This document shows positions 1-7,583 of a DNA stretch of 9,885 bases, in pieces. The stretch comes from Kiritimatiellia bacterium (lineage in GTDB: Bacteria > Verrucomicrobiota > Kiritimatiellia > RFP12 > UBA1067): NCBI GenBank assembly GCA_028707675.1, contig JAQWAM010000022.1:1-9885 (forward strand). The letters run 5' to 3'. Made by a program: the position numbers and the translations under genes. The first letter of the stretch is position 1; every line of letters begins with the position of its first letter. The notes below the pieces were generated by a model. That model made no database searches and was not told where the DNA came from. It worked only from the letters and a program-made list of their open reading frames with translations.

Positions 1-678
1 GGTCACGAGTATTATCCGGCCATCGGTCGGCTTTGGCGCGCGCTCAAGGCCGAGTTTCCAAACATACCGGTGTTCACGACAGCCTACATGTACCGGGACA
101 TGGTTGACGGCAAAAGTTACCCGGAGCAGGAGATCACCGACTGGTTCTGCCCGCTGACCAGCGTGTACGATTTCAAGCTTTCGGAGGAATTGCGCGGCAA
201 GGGCCGGCAGGTCTGGTGGTACGTCTGCTGCGGGCCGACCTATCCGTACGCCAATTTCGCCTCGTTTGAATACCCGTGGATCGAGGGGCGGCTGCTCGGC
301 TGGATGACGCGGCTGTACCGCTCGGACGGGCTGCTGTTCTGGCACGTCAACTTCTGGCCGGATATGCCGCCGCTGAAGACCGGCGACACGTTTCTGGCGG
401 AATGGAAGGCCGACACGGGCCTGCGGATGCCGGGTGACGGCCAGTTGCTCTATCCGACGGAAGAAGGGCCTGTGCCGTGCGTTCGCCTCGTGAACGTCCG
501 TGACGGCGCGGAGGATTACGAGTGGCTGGTAATGCTGGAGCGGAAACGGGGCCGCAAGGCGGCTGAAAAGGCGGCATCGGGCCTGATCCGCAGCATGACC
601 GATTTCGACCGCGACTCGGATCGGCTGCGGGCGGCGCGCGCGAGGATAGCCGACGATTTGGAGCGCTCCGGAAAGTGA
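1..678 (+). CDS. C-terminal part of a DUF4091 / GH123-like glycoside hydrolase (5' end outside window)
   Basis: The reading frame is open from the first base and ends at TGA 676-678, giving 225 residues of a longer protein; the first internal Met (position 70) is not a credible start because coding continues upstream. Seen: the segment 'VWWYVCCGP' followed by 'YPWIEGRLLGWM', 'DGLLFWHVNFW', then 'GDGQLLYP' and 'RLVNVRDGAEDYEWL', and a basic helical tail. This order is typical of the C-terminal half of DUF4091, the catalytic barrel domain related to GH123 N-acetyl-beta-galactosaminidases. The catalytic Asp-Glu pair of GH123 would lie upstream of the window, so activity cannot be judged. The next gene starts 10 nt downstream on the same strand, so the two are probably co-transcribed. 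Family assignment is fairly sure; substrate is unknown. Confidence 0.85.
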   Translation, partial: GHEYYPAIGRLWRALKAEFPNIPVFTTAYMYRDMVDGKSYPEQEITDWFCPLTSVYDFKLSEELRGKGRQVWWYVCCGPTYPYANFASFEYPWIEGRLLGWMTRLYRSDGLLFWHVNFWPDMPPLKTGDTFLAEWKADTGLRMPGDGQLLYPTEEGPVPCVRLVNVRDGAEDYEWLVMLERKRGRKAAEKAASGLIRSMTDFDRDSDRLRAARARIADDLERSGK

Positions 679-688
679 CAGGATAAGC

Positions 689-2116
689 GTGGGCACTGAA
701 AAGAGTTTGGCTGCGCAAACTAATTGGGCGGTAGCGGTTGTCGCGACGGCGCTGATGCTGGCGCCGCGCGCCGCGCGGCCGGACATTGTTTGCGCCGGCG
801 ATTATCCTAACCATTTACAGGGAGTCGCCACGGACGACGCCGGAAACATCTGTTGGTCGTTCACGACCGTTCTGGTCAAGACGGACGCCTCCGGCACCCT
901 GCTGGCGTCGGTTACGGTGCCGAGCCATTACGGGGATCTGACATGGCGGGATCATAAGATATATGTGGCCGTGAATTACGGCAAGTTCAACGAAGAGCCG
1001 GGGCAGGCAGACTCTTGGGTGCGTGTGCATGACGACACTTCTCTGGCGCTGCTGGAAGAGTATGCGTTGCCGGAAGTTGTGCACGGGGCGGGCGGCATGG
1101 AGTGGCACGACGGTAGATTCTTCGTGGTTGGCGGGCTGCCACCGGGGCATACAGTCAACTACGTGTACGAATATACTTCGTCTTTCGTGTTCGTCAGGCG
1201 TCACGAGATTGCCAGCGGTTACACCACGATGGGAATTCAGACGGTCTGCCGGGACCGAGCCGGAATCTGGTGGTTCGGCTGTTACGGATCTCCGGCGGTG
1301 ATCTTGGCGGCGGACGAGAATTTCAAATTGCTGGTTGCCTGTTCAATGCAAGGCGCCTACGGTCTGGCGAGGACGCCCGAGGCGGGCGTGCTGCTGGCCG
1401 CCAAGAGTTTGACGGCGGCAGGGCGCTACGGCGGCGCGGTGGCGCCGCTGGCTATGCCAAGGTTTAGCCTGCCTTATGAAGAAGGCGATAGCGCGTCATC
1501 CGCCGCGATCCGAGTCTACACGTCCGCCACGCATAATCTGAACTGGATGACGGTTCACACTAACGAGGTGGGTCTGTGCTGGAATTGGCCGGACACGGCC
1601 TCGCGCGCGAGTCTGGAGGTCGCGGGAATGCACAGTTCGTTCGCGACAAACTTCAGCGGCGCGGTAACCGGATATCTCTATCGGGCTGTGGTGGCGGACG
1701 CGCCGGTCAGGGATGATGTGCTGTCGCTGACCTTGATCTTTTATGACGGCAAGGGTCGTGCGGTCATCACTAATTCCGCGGAACTGGCTGTGCTTGCGGC
1801 CGTTTTCGGCAATAGCCGGGTCGTGCCCGGCGCGGAGTGGTCGCGGGTGTCGGGAAGCGCCGTGATCGCGTATGACGGCACTTGGCCAGAGTTAGCTGGC
1901 GGAGCGGTGCCGGCGGCATTGAATATCGCCAAAAAGGGAGAGCCTCAAGTGGCGCACGCATTGCGGGGCGTGTCGGGGTTTTTCGCTTGGGATCTGCGCG
2001 GGGGAGGATGGGGATATGGGGATTTTGACCTGCGGCTGGTTTATGAGGGCTCTGACCGGTTTTTGAGCGCTGCGGTCAGGCGGGTGTTTCAAACTATGAC
2101 TGTGTCGGTAGAGTAG
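689..2116 (+). CDS. Exported beta-propeller-like protein with a PVC-type C-terminal beta domain
   Basis: 475 residues from a GTG start preceded by AGGA (680-683) with a 5-nt gap. An N-terminal Lys and a hydrophobic stretch (about residues 13-25) ending in 'APRAARPD' look like a signal peptide, so the protein is probably exported. Residues about 36-250 have repeated short beta-strand patterns with 'NHLQGVATDDAGNICWSFTT', 'GDLTW', 'VVHGAGGMEWHDGRFFVVGG' and 'YTTMGIQTV...WWFGCYG', which reads like a beta-propeller lacking obvious catalytic motifs. Residues about 271-475 form a second unit with 'LCWNWPDTASRASLEVAG', a 'DDVLSLTLIFYDGKG' segment and 'FAWDLRGGGWGYGDFDLRL'; I recall similar tails in secreted proteins of Kiritimatiellota/Lentisphaerota. 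No enzymatic function can be assigned. It lies between a GH123-like gene and a transporter gene, 25 nt upstream of the latter, which suggests a surface or periplasmic role in glycan use (inference). Confidence 0.75.
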   Translation: MGTEKSLAAQTNWAVAVVATALMLAPRAARPDIVCAGDYPNHLQGVATDDAGNICWSFTTVLVKTDASGTLLASVTVPSHYGDLTWRDHKIYVAVNYGKFNEEPGQADSWVRVHDDTSLALLEEYALPEVVHGAGGMEWHDGRFFVVGGLPPGHTVNYVYEYTSSFVFVRRHEIASGYTTMGIQTVCRDRAGIWWFGCYGSPAVILAADENFKLLVACSMQGAYGLARTPEAGVLLAAKSLTAAGRYGGAVAPLAMPRFSLPYEEGDSASSAAIRVYTSATHNLNWMTVHTNEVGLCWNWPDTASRASLEVAGMHSSFATNFSGAVTGYLYRAVVADAPVRDDVLSLTLIFYDGKGRAVITNSAELAVLAAVFGNSRVVPGAEWSRVSGSAVIAYDGTWPELAGGAVPAALNIAKKGEPQVAHALRGVSGFFAWDLRGGGWGYGDFDLRLVYEGSDRFLSAAVRRVFQTMTVSVE

Positions 2117-2141
2117 CCCTCAAAAAACATGGGAGCATTTG

Positions 2142-3497
2142 ATGATTTCTGCATGGCTTGATTATTTCAAAACCGGCCCTGACAAACCGCTTTTGGATGA
2201 TAAGGGCCAGATCCGCCGCCTGTATGAGCGGAAGCGCTGGAGTGTGGTGATATCGCTGGTGATCGGATACGGGTTCTTCTATTTTTGCCGTTTGAGCCTG
2301 TCGGTGACCAAAGGACCGATGGTCGAGGCGGGCGTGATGAGCGTCACGGAACTTGGGATCGTCGGCGGCGCGCTGATGTATGTGTACGCGTTCGGCAAAT
2401 GCGTCAACGGGTTTCTGGCGGACCGCGCGAACATCCGGCGTTTCATGTCTTTCGCGCTGCTGGCCTCGGCGGTAGTCAACCTGCTCTTCGGTTTTTCCAA
2501 TCATTTCTATGTTTTTTTAGCGCTCTGGTTTCTCAACGGCTGGTTGCAGTCGATCGGTTCGGCTCCGAGCGTGGTTTCACTGTGCCAGTGGTTCAGCAAC
2601 AACGAGCGTGGCACACGTTACGCGATCTGGGCGGGGGCGCACAACATCGGCGAGGGGTTGACCTTTGTGGTGGCATCCGCTTTTGTGAGCTGGTGGGGCT
2701 GGCGCGCCGGTTTTATCGGTCCGGGGCTGGCGTGCCTAGTTGTCGGTCTGATTCTTTTGCGCACCTTGGCTGACAGGCCGCAGACGTATGGGCTGCCGGA
2801 TGTGGCCGCTTACCGGAATGACTTTCCGACGGCGGTGACGGTGGCGCCGACCGCGGCCGAGCTGTGGCGGTTGCAGCGTTCGGTGCTGACCAGTCCTAAA
2901 ATCTGGATTCTCGGCATGGCCAGCGCGTTGATGTACGCCTGCCGGTACGGGGTGTACAGTTGGGGCCCTTTTTACCTGCAACAGGTCAAGGGGTACTCCA
3001 TCATGGAGTCCGGCTCGATGATCGGCCTTGCCGGCATACTGCCCGGATTGATCGGGGCGACTCTCTCCGGGTTCGTCTCCGACCGGTTTTTCAAGGCGCG
3101 GCGGAACATTCCGTGCCTTTTTTACGGATTGGTGTTGATCGGGGCGCTTTCTCTCCTGTATCTCGCCCCGCCCGGGAACAAGCACCTGGACTTTACCGCT
3201 ATTTGCGCCTTTGAATTCTCGATCGGCGGCCTGATAGTCTTTTTGGCGGGCCTGATGGCTGTCGACTACTTTCCGCGCGCGGTGACCGGGGCCGTGAAGG
3301 GGGTTTTGGGTCTCTTCAGCTACCTCGCCGCCGGGTCGCAGTATTGGATCGGCGGGCTGCTGATCGATCATTCGGTTACGGTTGTCGAAGGCGCGAAGGT
3401 CTACAACTTCAAGCCGATCTTCCTGTTCTGGCTGGGCTGCGCGGTGGTCTCGGCGGTTCTGCCGCTTTTCCTCTGGAACGCCAAACCGCACGAATAA
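2142..3497 (+). CDS. MFS transporter of the organophosphate:phosphate antiporter (OPA; GlpT/UhpT-like) family
   Basis: 451 residues from ATG 2142; an in-frame TTG lies one codon earlier, but GGGAG at 2131-2135 is 6 nt from the ATG. About twelve hydrophobic segments cover the protein, with the MFS loop motif after the third ('GFLADRANIRR') and a matching 'GFVSDRFFKARR' in the second half. Residues corresponding to the GlpT substrate site are all present: Arg50 in 'YFCRLS', His167 in 'NERGTRYAIWAGAHNIGEG', and Arg268 in 'CRYGVYSWGPFYL' (compare Arg45, His165 and Arg269 of E. coli GlpT). This favours a phosphorylated or otherwise anionic substrate exchanged for phosphate across the inner membrane. 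The exact substrate (glycerol-3-phosphate, hexose phosphate or another) is not readable. It is probably the last gene of the operon with the two upstream genes. Confidence 0.88.
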   Translation: MISAWLDYFKTGPDKPLLDDKGQIRRLYERKRWSVVISLVIGYGFFYFCRLSLSVTKGPMVEAGVMSVTELGIVGGALMYVYAFGKCVNGFLADRANIRRFMSFALLASAVVNLLFGFSNHFYVFLALWFLNGWLQSIGSAPSVVSLCQWFSNNERGTRYAIWAGAHNIGEGLTFVVASAFVSWWGWRAGFIGPGLACLVVGLILLRTLADRPQTYGLPDVAAYRNDFPTAVTVAPTAAELWRLQRSVLTSPKIWILGMASALMYACRYGVYSWGPFYLQQVKGYSIMESGSMIGLAGILPGLIGATLSGFVSDRFFKARRNIPCLFYGLVLIGALSLLYLAPPGNKHLDFTAICAFEFSIGGLIVFLAGLMAVDYFPRAVTGAVKGVLGLFSYLAAGSQYWIGGLLIDHSVTVVEGAKVYNFKPIFLFWLGCAVVSAVLPLFLWNAKPHE

Positions 3498-3523
3498 CCG
3501 ACTAGCGCGTTTCCACCATCGGT

Positions 3524-4261
3524 TCAACACAGGTGTATCCGCGTAAAGCTCCAGTCGGCCTCGGTCAGGCCGCGCGCGAGTCGCGAGAACGCATCCGGCA
3601 CCGGCGTGTCAAAGAAGAGTCTGCGGCCGCTGAAAGGATGGTCGAAGGCGATCGATTTCGCGTGCAGGCACAGGCGTTCGCGACAAACGACGTCGCGACC
3701 GTATTTCGGGTCGCCAACAACCGGATGGCCAGCCTCAGTAAAATGTACGCGGATCTGGTTCTTGCGTCCGGTGAGCAAACGTATTTTCACGGCGCTCAAT
3801 GCGGGAGTCTCCTTGATCACCGCGTATTCGGTCTGCGAGAATTTGCCAAGCGCTGGATCGTTGGCCGAAAACACATATAAGTCTTCGTTCTCGGCAAGAT
3901 AACTCGAAAAGACCCCCTGCCGCTGCGACAGGTGTCCGCGCACCAGCGCAAGATAAAGTTTCTCGTTGGCGCGCCAATTGTCTTTCAGTCGCTGCTGGGC
4001 CTCTGCCGTTTTAGCGAAGAGCAACACGCCGGAAGTCTCGCGGTCCAGCCGGTGTACCAGATAGACTTGCTTGCGGGAACAAGCGCAACCTTTACGGACA
4101 TATTGATTAAGCACGTTCTCCGCCGTGAATGCTTCATCGCGGCGCGTGCCGGTAGTCAGTACCCCGGGCGCTTTGTTGACAACAAAGATGTCGCGATCCT
4201 CATGCAAGATATCGAGTCCGCGCGGACGGTGACGGTTTGAAATGTTGCGCTTGGCACTCAT
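3524..4261 (-). CDS. RluA-family pseudouridine synthase (no S4 domain)
   Basis: Converts specific uridines in rRNA or tRNA to pseudouridine. From ATG at 4261 the product is 245 residues. Seen: the family motif 'HRLDRETSG' with catalytic Asp73, the upstream 'EDRDIFVVNKAPGVLTT' strand, the C-terminal 'TGRKNQIRVH' motif (residues 164-173) followed by 'EAGHPVVGDPKYG', and 'LCLHAKSIAFDHPFSG'. The protein starts directly in the catalytic domain, like RluA/TruC and unlike RluC/RluD, which carry an S4 RNA-binding domain. An in-frame TTG at 4303 would add 14 residues; neither start has a clear Shine-Dalgarno, and the ATG is preferred because the extension has no family resemblance. The gene converges on the transporter gene (26 nt between stops) and diverges from the GH105 gene. 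The target uridine cannot be predicted. Confidence 0.92.
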   Translation of the reverse strand: MSAKRNISNRHRPRGLDILHEDRDIFVVNKAPGVLTTGTRRDEAFTAENVLNQYVRKGCACSRKQVYLVHRLDRETSGVLLFAKTAEAQQRLKDNWRANEKLYLALVRGHLSQRQGVFSSYLAENEDLYVFSANDPALGKFSQTEYAVIKETPALSAVKIRLLTGRKNQIRVHFTEAGHPVVGDPKYGRDVVCRERLCLHAKSIAFDHPFSGRRLFFDTPVPDAFSRLARGLTEADWSFTRIHLC

Positions 4262-4351
4262 CGGTTGAATACCGCAAACCGTATCACAGCCCCTGTCTGC
4301 CAAGCGAGCGCAATGTTTGCGCGCCCAAAGTAATACGAATCAACTTTGTTG

Positions 4352-4379
4352 TTGCCTCGGGAGATCATTTCACTACAAT
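4352..4379 (+). promoter_or_regulatory. Candidate sigma70 promoter for the GH105 gene
   Basis: TTGCCT at 4352-4357 (4 of 6 matches to TTGACA) and TACAAT at 4374-4379 (5 of 6 to TATAAT) are separated by 16 nt, in the AT-richer part of the 188-nt divergent intergenic region. Transcription would begin near 4386, giving a leader of about 64 nt. The call rests on pattern only. The same region must hold the rluA promoter on the other strand, for which I see no convincing boxes. Confidence 0.4.
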
Positions 4380-4383
4380 GAAA
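4368..4383. promoter_or_regulatory. Small palindrome overlapping the -10 box (possible operator)
   Basis: TTTCA (4368-4372) and TGAAA (4379-4383) form a perfect inverted repeat with a 6-nt centre, sitting on the putative -10 element. A second dyad, TGCTTC (4393-4398) and GAAGCA (4414-4419), lies just after the expected transcription start. Such placement would suit a repressor of a carbohydrate gene, but short dyads arise by chance in AT-rich spacers. No regulator gene is present in the window. Confidence 0.25.
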
Positions 4384-4437
4384 ACAACTGATTGCTTCAT
4401 ATATTCCGATTTCGAAGCATTACGGTGAACTTGCCAC

Positions 4438-4443
4438 AAGGAG
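4438..4443 (+). promoter_or_regulatory. Strong Shine-Dalgarno that fixes a TTG start for the GH105 gene
   Basis: AAGGAG lies 6 nt before TTG 4450. No ATG in this frame occurs near it, and the residues following the TTG form a signal peptide, so TTG is the supported initiation codon. Confidence 0.8.
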
Positions 4444-4449
4444 ATTACT

Positions 4450-6663
4450 TTGCGCGCCATATGTTTGACCGCCGGGCTGACAGTTTCGCTGACGCTGGCA
4501 AGCCTTACATCCTCCGCGACCCAAACAGTATCTGATGATTGGACGCTTGAGGCTGTCGGCCATAATGCACGGCTGGTTGCGGACTGGATGACCGCCAACC
4601 CTAAGAAGCATCATCAACTCGACTGGACTTACGGCGCTTTTTACGCCGGCATCGCCGCGCTGGGCCTGTCCGATCCTTCCCAGCCCTATCTCGATCAGAT
4701 CCGCGAACTGGGCGCCAAACACGCCTGGGGGCACCTCCACCGCACCTATCACGCCGACGACCATTGTATCGGACAGGCTTGGCTGGAGCTGGCTGCCTTC
4801 GACAACAATCCGGTGTACGCGCAGCGGCTGCGCCAGAATTATGACTACATCTTGGCCAATCCGCACACAGGTCCGCTGGACTTTACAAAAAAGGACAACC
4901 AGAAGCGCTGGAGCTGGTGCGACGCGTTGTTCATGTCGCCGACCGTGCTTGTCAAAATGTACGGCTTCACCGGGGACAAGCGCTACCTGCACTTTATGGA
5001 CAAGGAGTACAAGGCCACCACCGATTACCTGTACAGCAAGACGGATCATCTCTTTTTCCGTGATTCGCGTTATTTTGATCGGAAGACAAAAAACGGCCGG
5101 CACGTTTATTGGTGCCGGGGCAACGGGTGGGTATTCGGTTCACTGCCGATCATCTTGCGCGACCTCCCCGCCGACTGGCCGACACGCGGCTTCTATCTGA
5201 ATCTGTTTCAGGAGATGGCCGCTGCCATCAAAAAGGCGCAGCACGCGGACGGCGCATGGCGGCCGAGCCTGCGCGATCTGGAAGATCCTGACAAACAGGA
5301 GATGAGCGGCACATCATTCTTCACTTTCGGCCTGATGTGGGGCATCAATAACGGTGTGCTCGACCGCGGCGAGTACCTGCCCTGCGTCCAAAAGGCCTGG
5401 AAAGCCGTCACTGCAAACATCAACAGCGAGGGACGCCTCGGTTGGGTTCAGCCGATCGGCGACAGGCCTGTCGCCTCCTATACTGCCGATGACCATGAAG
5501 TATACGCCGTCGGCGCCTACCTGTGCGCCGCCATGGAGCTGCGCAAATTCATCGTCTCCGAAAGCCATCCGGCGCGCACGACCGTCGAGATCGCCAACCC
5601 CCTGAGCGTCTACCGCAGCGCGGAAACCGTCACGCTGGACTGGCCGGCCCTAGGCATGAACCCCTCAAAACTGCGTGTGTTCGACGTGCGCGACAGCGCC
5701 GTTCTGCCGCACCAGTTGACGGATGAAAATCAGGACGGATCGCCGGACAAGCTGATCTTCCGGACCCTCGCTTTGGCAGGCCAGCAGCGCGCGTTCTGGA
5801 TCTTTGAGAGCGACAGCCTTCCTGCCGCGCCGACGGAAACGGTCTGCTACAGTCGGCATGTGCCGGAAAGGATGGACGATTACACCTGGGAAAACGACAG
5901 AATCGCGCAACGCGTTTACGGGCCGAAAGTCAAAGAACCAGCCCCTGCCGGCGAAGGTTTGGTCTCCAGCGGCATTGATGTCTGGAGCAAACGCGCGCGC
6001 TATCCGGTGATTGACAAATGGTACCGTCACGGCCACTACCACACCGACAGCGGCGAAGGCATGGATTTTTATAAAGTCGGCCCAGGGCGCGGCTGCGGCG
6101 GCATCAGTGTCTTCAACTCCGGCGATTTCCACGTCAGCGGCAACTGGGCCACACACAGACATATCGCAAACGGGCCTGTGCGAACTGTGTTTGAGATCAA
6201 GTACGCGCCATGGGACTGCGGCAACGGCGTAAAGGTTACCGAGACCAGGCGCGTCAGCCTCGATGCCGGTTCGCACTTCACTCGTTTTGAAAGCCGGTTC
6301 ACCGTCACCGGAGCCGGCGAGCTGGCGCTCGGGCCGGGGCTGGACATATCCGTTCAGCGGCAACATAACGGAATTTTGGCAGCGCGCCCGGATGCCGGGT
6401 GGGCCGCCAATTATGAACCGGAACAAAAAGGCGCGGGTTCACTTGCCACCGCCATTGTGCTGCCCGTATCCGGCGCTCTCGCGACAGACGTTCTGGACGG
6501 ACTGCATCTTTTAAGCGCTGTGAAATCCGGTGAAACGTTCGTCTGGTACTCCGGTTCCGCATGGAGCGGCGCGGGCGACTTCGTTAAGCCGGAATACTGG
6601 AACGCTCACGTGTCAGCCTTCGCTGCCGGCCTGCGCAATCCGCTGAAAGTCATTATAAAGTGA
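4450..6663 (+). CDS. Secreted GH105 unsaturated glucuronyl/rhamnogalacturonyl hydrolase fused to DUF4861
   Basis: 737 residues from a TTG start. Residues 1-23 look like a signal peptide (Arg2, hydrophobic 4-19, 'SSA' before the probable cut), so it acts in the periplasm or outside. Residues about 30-370 are an alpha/alpha barrel of GH105 (YteR/YesR type), which hydrates and releases the unsaturated uronic acid left at chain ends by polysaccharide lyases. Seen: 'HADDHCIGQ' (101-109), 'WSWCDALFM' with Asp158 at the place of the YteR catalytic Asp143, 'HVYWCRGNGW' (218-227) and the closing 'YTADDHEVYAVGAYLCA'. Residues about 380-737 match DUF4861: 'DENQDGSPDKLIF' (424-436), 'VPERMDDYTWENDRIAQRVYG', 'SSGIDVWSKRARYPVIDKWY', 'GEGMDFYKVGPGRGCGG' and 'YAPWDC'. 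DUF4861 has no established activity that I know of. Substrate could be pectin, ulvan or another uronate glycan. kduD follows after 123 nt, supporting a uronate pathway. Confidence 0.92.
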   Translation: MRAICLTAGLTVSLTLASLTSSATQTVSDDWTLEAVGHNARLVADWMTANPKKHHQLDWTYGAFYAGIAALGLSDPSQPYLDQIRELGAKHAWGHLHRTYHADDHCIGQAWLELAAFDNNPVYAQRLRQNYDYILANPHTGPLDFTKKDNQKRWSWCDALFMSPTVLVKMYGFTGDKRYLHFMDKEYKATTDYLYSKTDHLFFRDSRYFDRKTKNGRHVYWCRGNGWVFGSLPIILRDLPADWPTRGFYLNLFQEMAAAIKKAQHADGAWRPSLRDLEDPDKQEMSGTSFFTFGLMWGINNGVLDRGEYLPCVQKAWKAVTANINSEGRLGWVQPIGDRPVASYTADDHEVYAVGAYLCAAMELRKFIVSESHPARTTVEIANPLSVYRSAETVTLDWPALGMNPSKLRVFDVRDSAVLPHQLTDENQDGSPDKLIFRTLALAGQQRAFWIFESDSLPAAPTETVCYSRHVPERMDDYTWENDRIAQRVYGPKVKEPAPAGEGLVSSGIDVWSKRARYPVIDKWYRHGHYHTDSGEGMDFYKVGPGRGCGGISVFNSGDFHVSGNWATHRHIANGPVRTVFEIKYAPWDCGNGVKVTETRRVSLDAGSHFTRFESRFTVTGAGELALGPGLDISVQRQHNGILAARPDAGWAANYEPEQKGAGSLATAIVLPVSGALATDVLDGLHLLSAVKSGETFVWYSGSAWSGAGDFVKPEYWNAHVSAFAAGLRNPLKVIIK

Positions 6664-6777
6664 TATAAGACACGCGACTGGCGACATCCTGCCGGCCTTT
6701 GCCGCACACGAAAAGAATCGTAAAAACAGACTTGGGCCACCGTGGTTCAATCACCGCATTGGATTAAATTAGAGAAC

Positions 6778-6781
6778 GGAG
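6778..6781 (+). promoter_or_regulatory. Shine-Dalgarno that selects the kduD ATG
   Basis: GGAG lies 5 nt before ATG 6787. The frame stays open upstream to GTG 6742, but the extra 15 residues are absent from KduD proteins. The 123-nt gap after the GH105 gene shows no clear promoter or terminator. Confidence 0.65.
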
Positions 6782-6786
6782 TTATC

Positions 6787-7551
6787 ATGATTCTAGATCA
6801 GTTCAAACTTGAAGGTAAAGTTGCCGTTGTCACAGGAGCCGGACGCGGCATAGGCAAGGCGTATGCCGAAGCCTTAGCCGAGGCCGGAGCCGATGTCGCG
6901 CTGGTGGATGTGATACCTATGGACGAGACCGCCGCCCAGATTCAGGCGCTCGGACGAAAAACTATGACGATCACTGCCGATCTCAGCCAAGGCGAGACGG
7001 CGGCGCCGGTCATAGTGAAAGAGGTAGTTGAGCGTCTGGGGGGAATCGACGTTCTCGTCAACAACGCGGGCATCATCCGGCGCGAGCCTTTTGCCGATCA
7101 CAGCGCCAAGAACTGGAATGATGTCATCAGCATCAACCTGAGCGCGCCTTTTTTTCTAAGTCAGGCCGTTGTCCGGCAGATGATTGAGCAAGGGCGCGGC
7201 GGCAAGATCATCCACGTCGCTTCGATGCTCTCATTCCAGGGCGGCATTCTGGTGCCGGGTTATGCCGCGGCCAAAGGCGGCATCCGCAGTCTGACCATGC
7301 TGATGGCCAACGAGCTGGCCAAGCACGGCATTTGCGTCAACGCCATAGCGCCGGGTTACATCGCCACGGAAAACACGCGGCCGATTCGCGAGAACCCGGA
7401 TCGCAACAAGGCTATTCTTGATCGCATTCCGGCCGGACGCTGGGGCGAAACGCAGGATCTGATGGGGCCGGTAGTGTTTTTGGCATCTGCCGCGTCGGAT
7501 TACATGAACGGTCATGTCATTGCCGTGGACGGCGGCTGGCTGGCGCGCTGA
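6787..7551 (+). CDS. kduD: 2-dehydro-3-deoxy-D-gluconate 5-dehydrogenase (KduD), short-chain dehydrogenase
   Basis: 254 residues, the usual length for KduD, with no signal peptide, so cytoplasmic. It interconverts 2,5-diketo-3-deoxygluconate and 2-keto-3-deoxygluconate with NAD(H) in the breakdown of unsaturated uronates. Seen: the opening 'MILDQFKLEGKVAVVTG', the cofactor motif TGxxxGxG at residues 16-23, 'NNAG' at 92-95, active-site Asn117, Ser146, Tyr159 and Lys163, the KduD-typical 'ASMLSFQGGI', 'NAIAPGYIAT', 'ILDRIPAGRWG' and 'DLMGPVVFLAS', and the exact ending 'AVDGGWLAR' shared with E. coli KduD. It follows the GH105 gene on the same strand, which makes a shared route from unsaturated oligosaccharide to KDG likely. 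The adjacent isomerase KduI is not in the window. Other SDRs are possible but the match along the whole length is strong. Confidence 0.93.
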   Translation: MILDQFKLEGKVAVVTGAGRGIGKAYAEALAEAGADVALVDVIPMDETAAQIQALGRKTMTITADLSQGETAAPVIVKEVVERLGGIDVLVNNAGIIRREPFADHSAKNWNDVISINLSAPFFLSQAVVRQMIEQGRGGKIIHVASMLSFQGGILVPGYAAAKGGIRSLTMLMANELAKHGICVNAIAPGYIATENTRPIRENPDRNKAILDRIPAGRWGETQDLMGPVVFLASAASDYMNGHVIAVDGGWLAR

Positions 7552-7583
7552 CCCGCGCGCTCCTTTATCAGCGCGTTCGTTCC

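Noticed and set aside
347..814. Minus-strand open frame crossing the junction of the first two genes
   Set aside because: Low-complexity Arg/Pro/Ser product typical of antisense of GC-rich DNA; both plus-strand genes are well supported.
2736..3530. Long minus-strand open frame of 264 codons opposite the transporter
   Set aside because: Its translation is rich in Arg, Gln and Pro with no family resemblance, while the plus strand encodes a clear OPA transporter; it is an antisense shadow of a GC-rich gene.
1638..3688. A 14-base exact repeat (CGTTCGCGACAAAC) at 1638-1651 and 3675-3688
   Set aside because: Both copies lie inside coding sequence in different contexts, and one such match in about 10 kb is within chance expectation.
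4262..4449. Possible small gene or riboswitch in the divergent spacer
   Set aside because: No open frame with a ribosome-binding site and no extended conserved stem pattern was seen; the spacer is adequately explained by promoters and a leader.
5665..6426. Minus-strand open frame of 253 codons opposite the DUF4861 part
   Set aside because: The plus-strand protein has strong, ordered DUF4861 motifs through this stretch; the antisense product shows no recognisable motif and no ribosome-binding site.
6742..6786. N-terminal extension of KduD from GTG 6742
   Set aside because: The ATG at 6787 has a proper ribosome-binding site and gives the exact N-terminus seen in KduD proteins.
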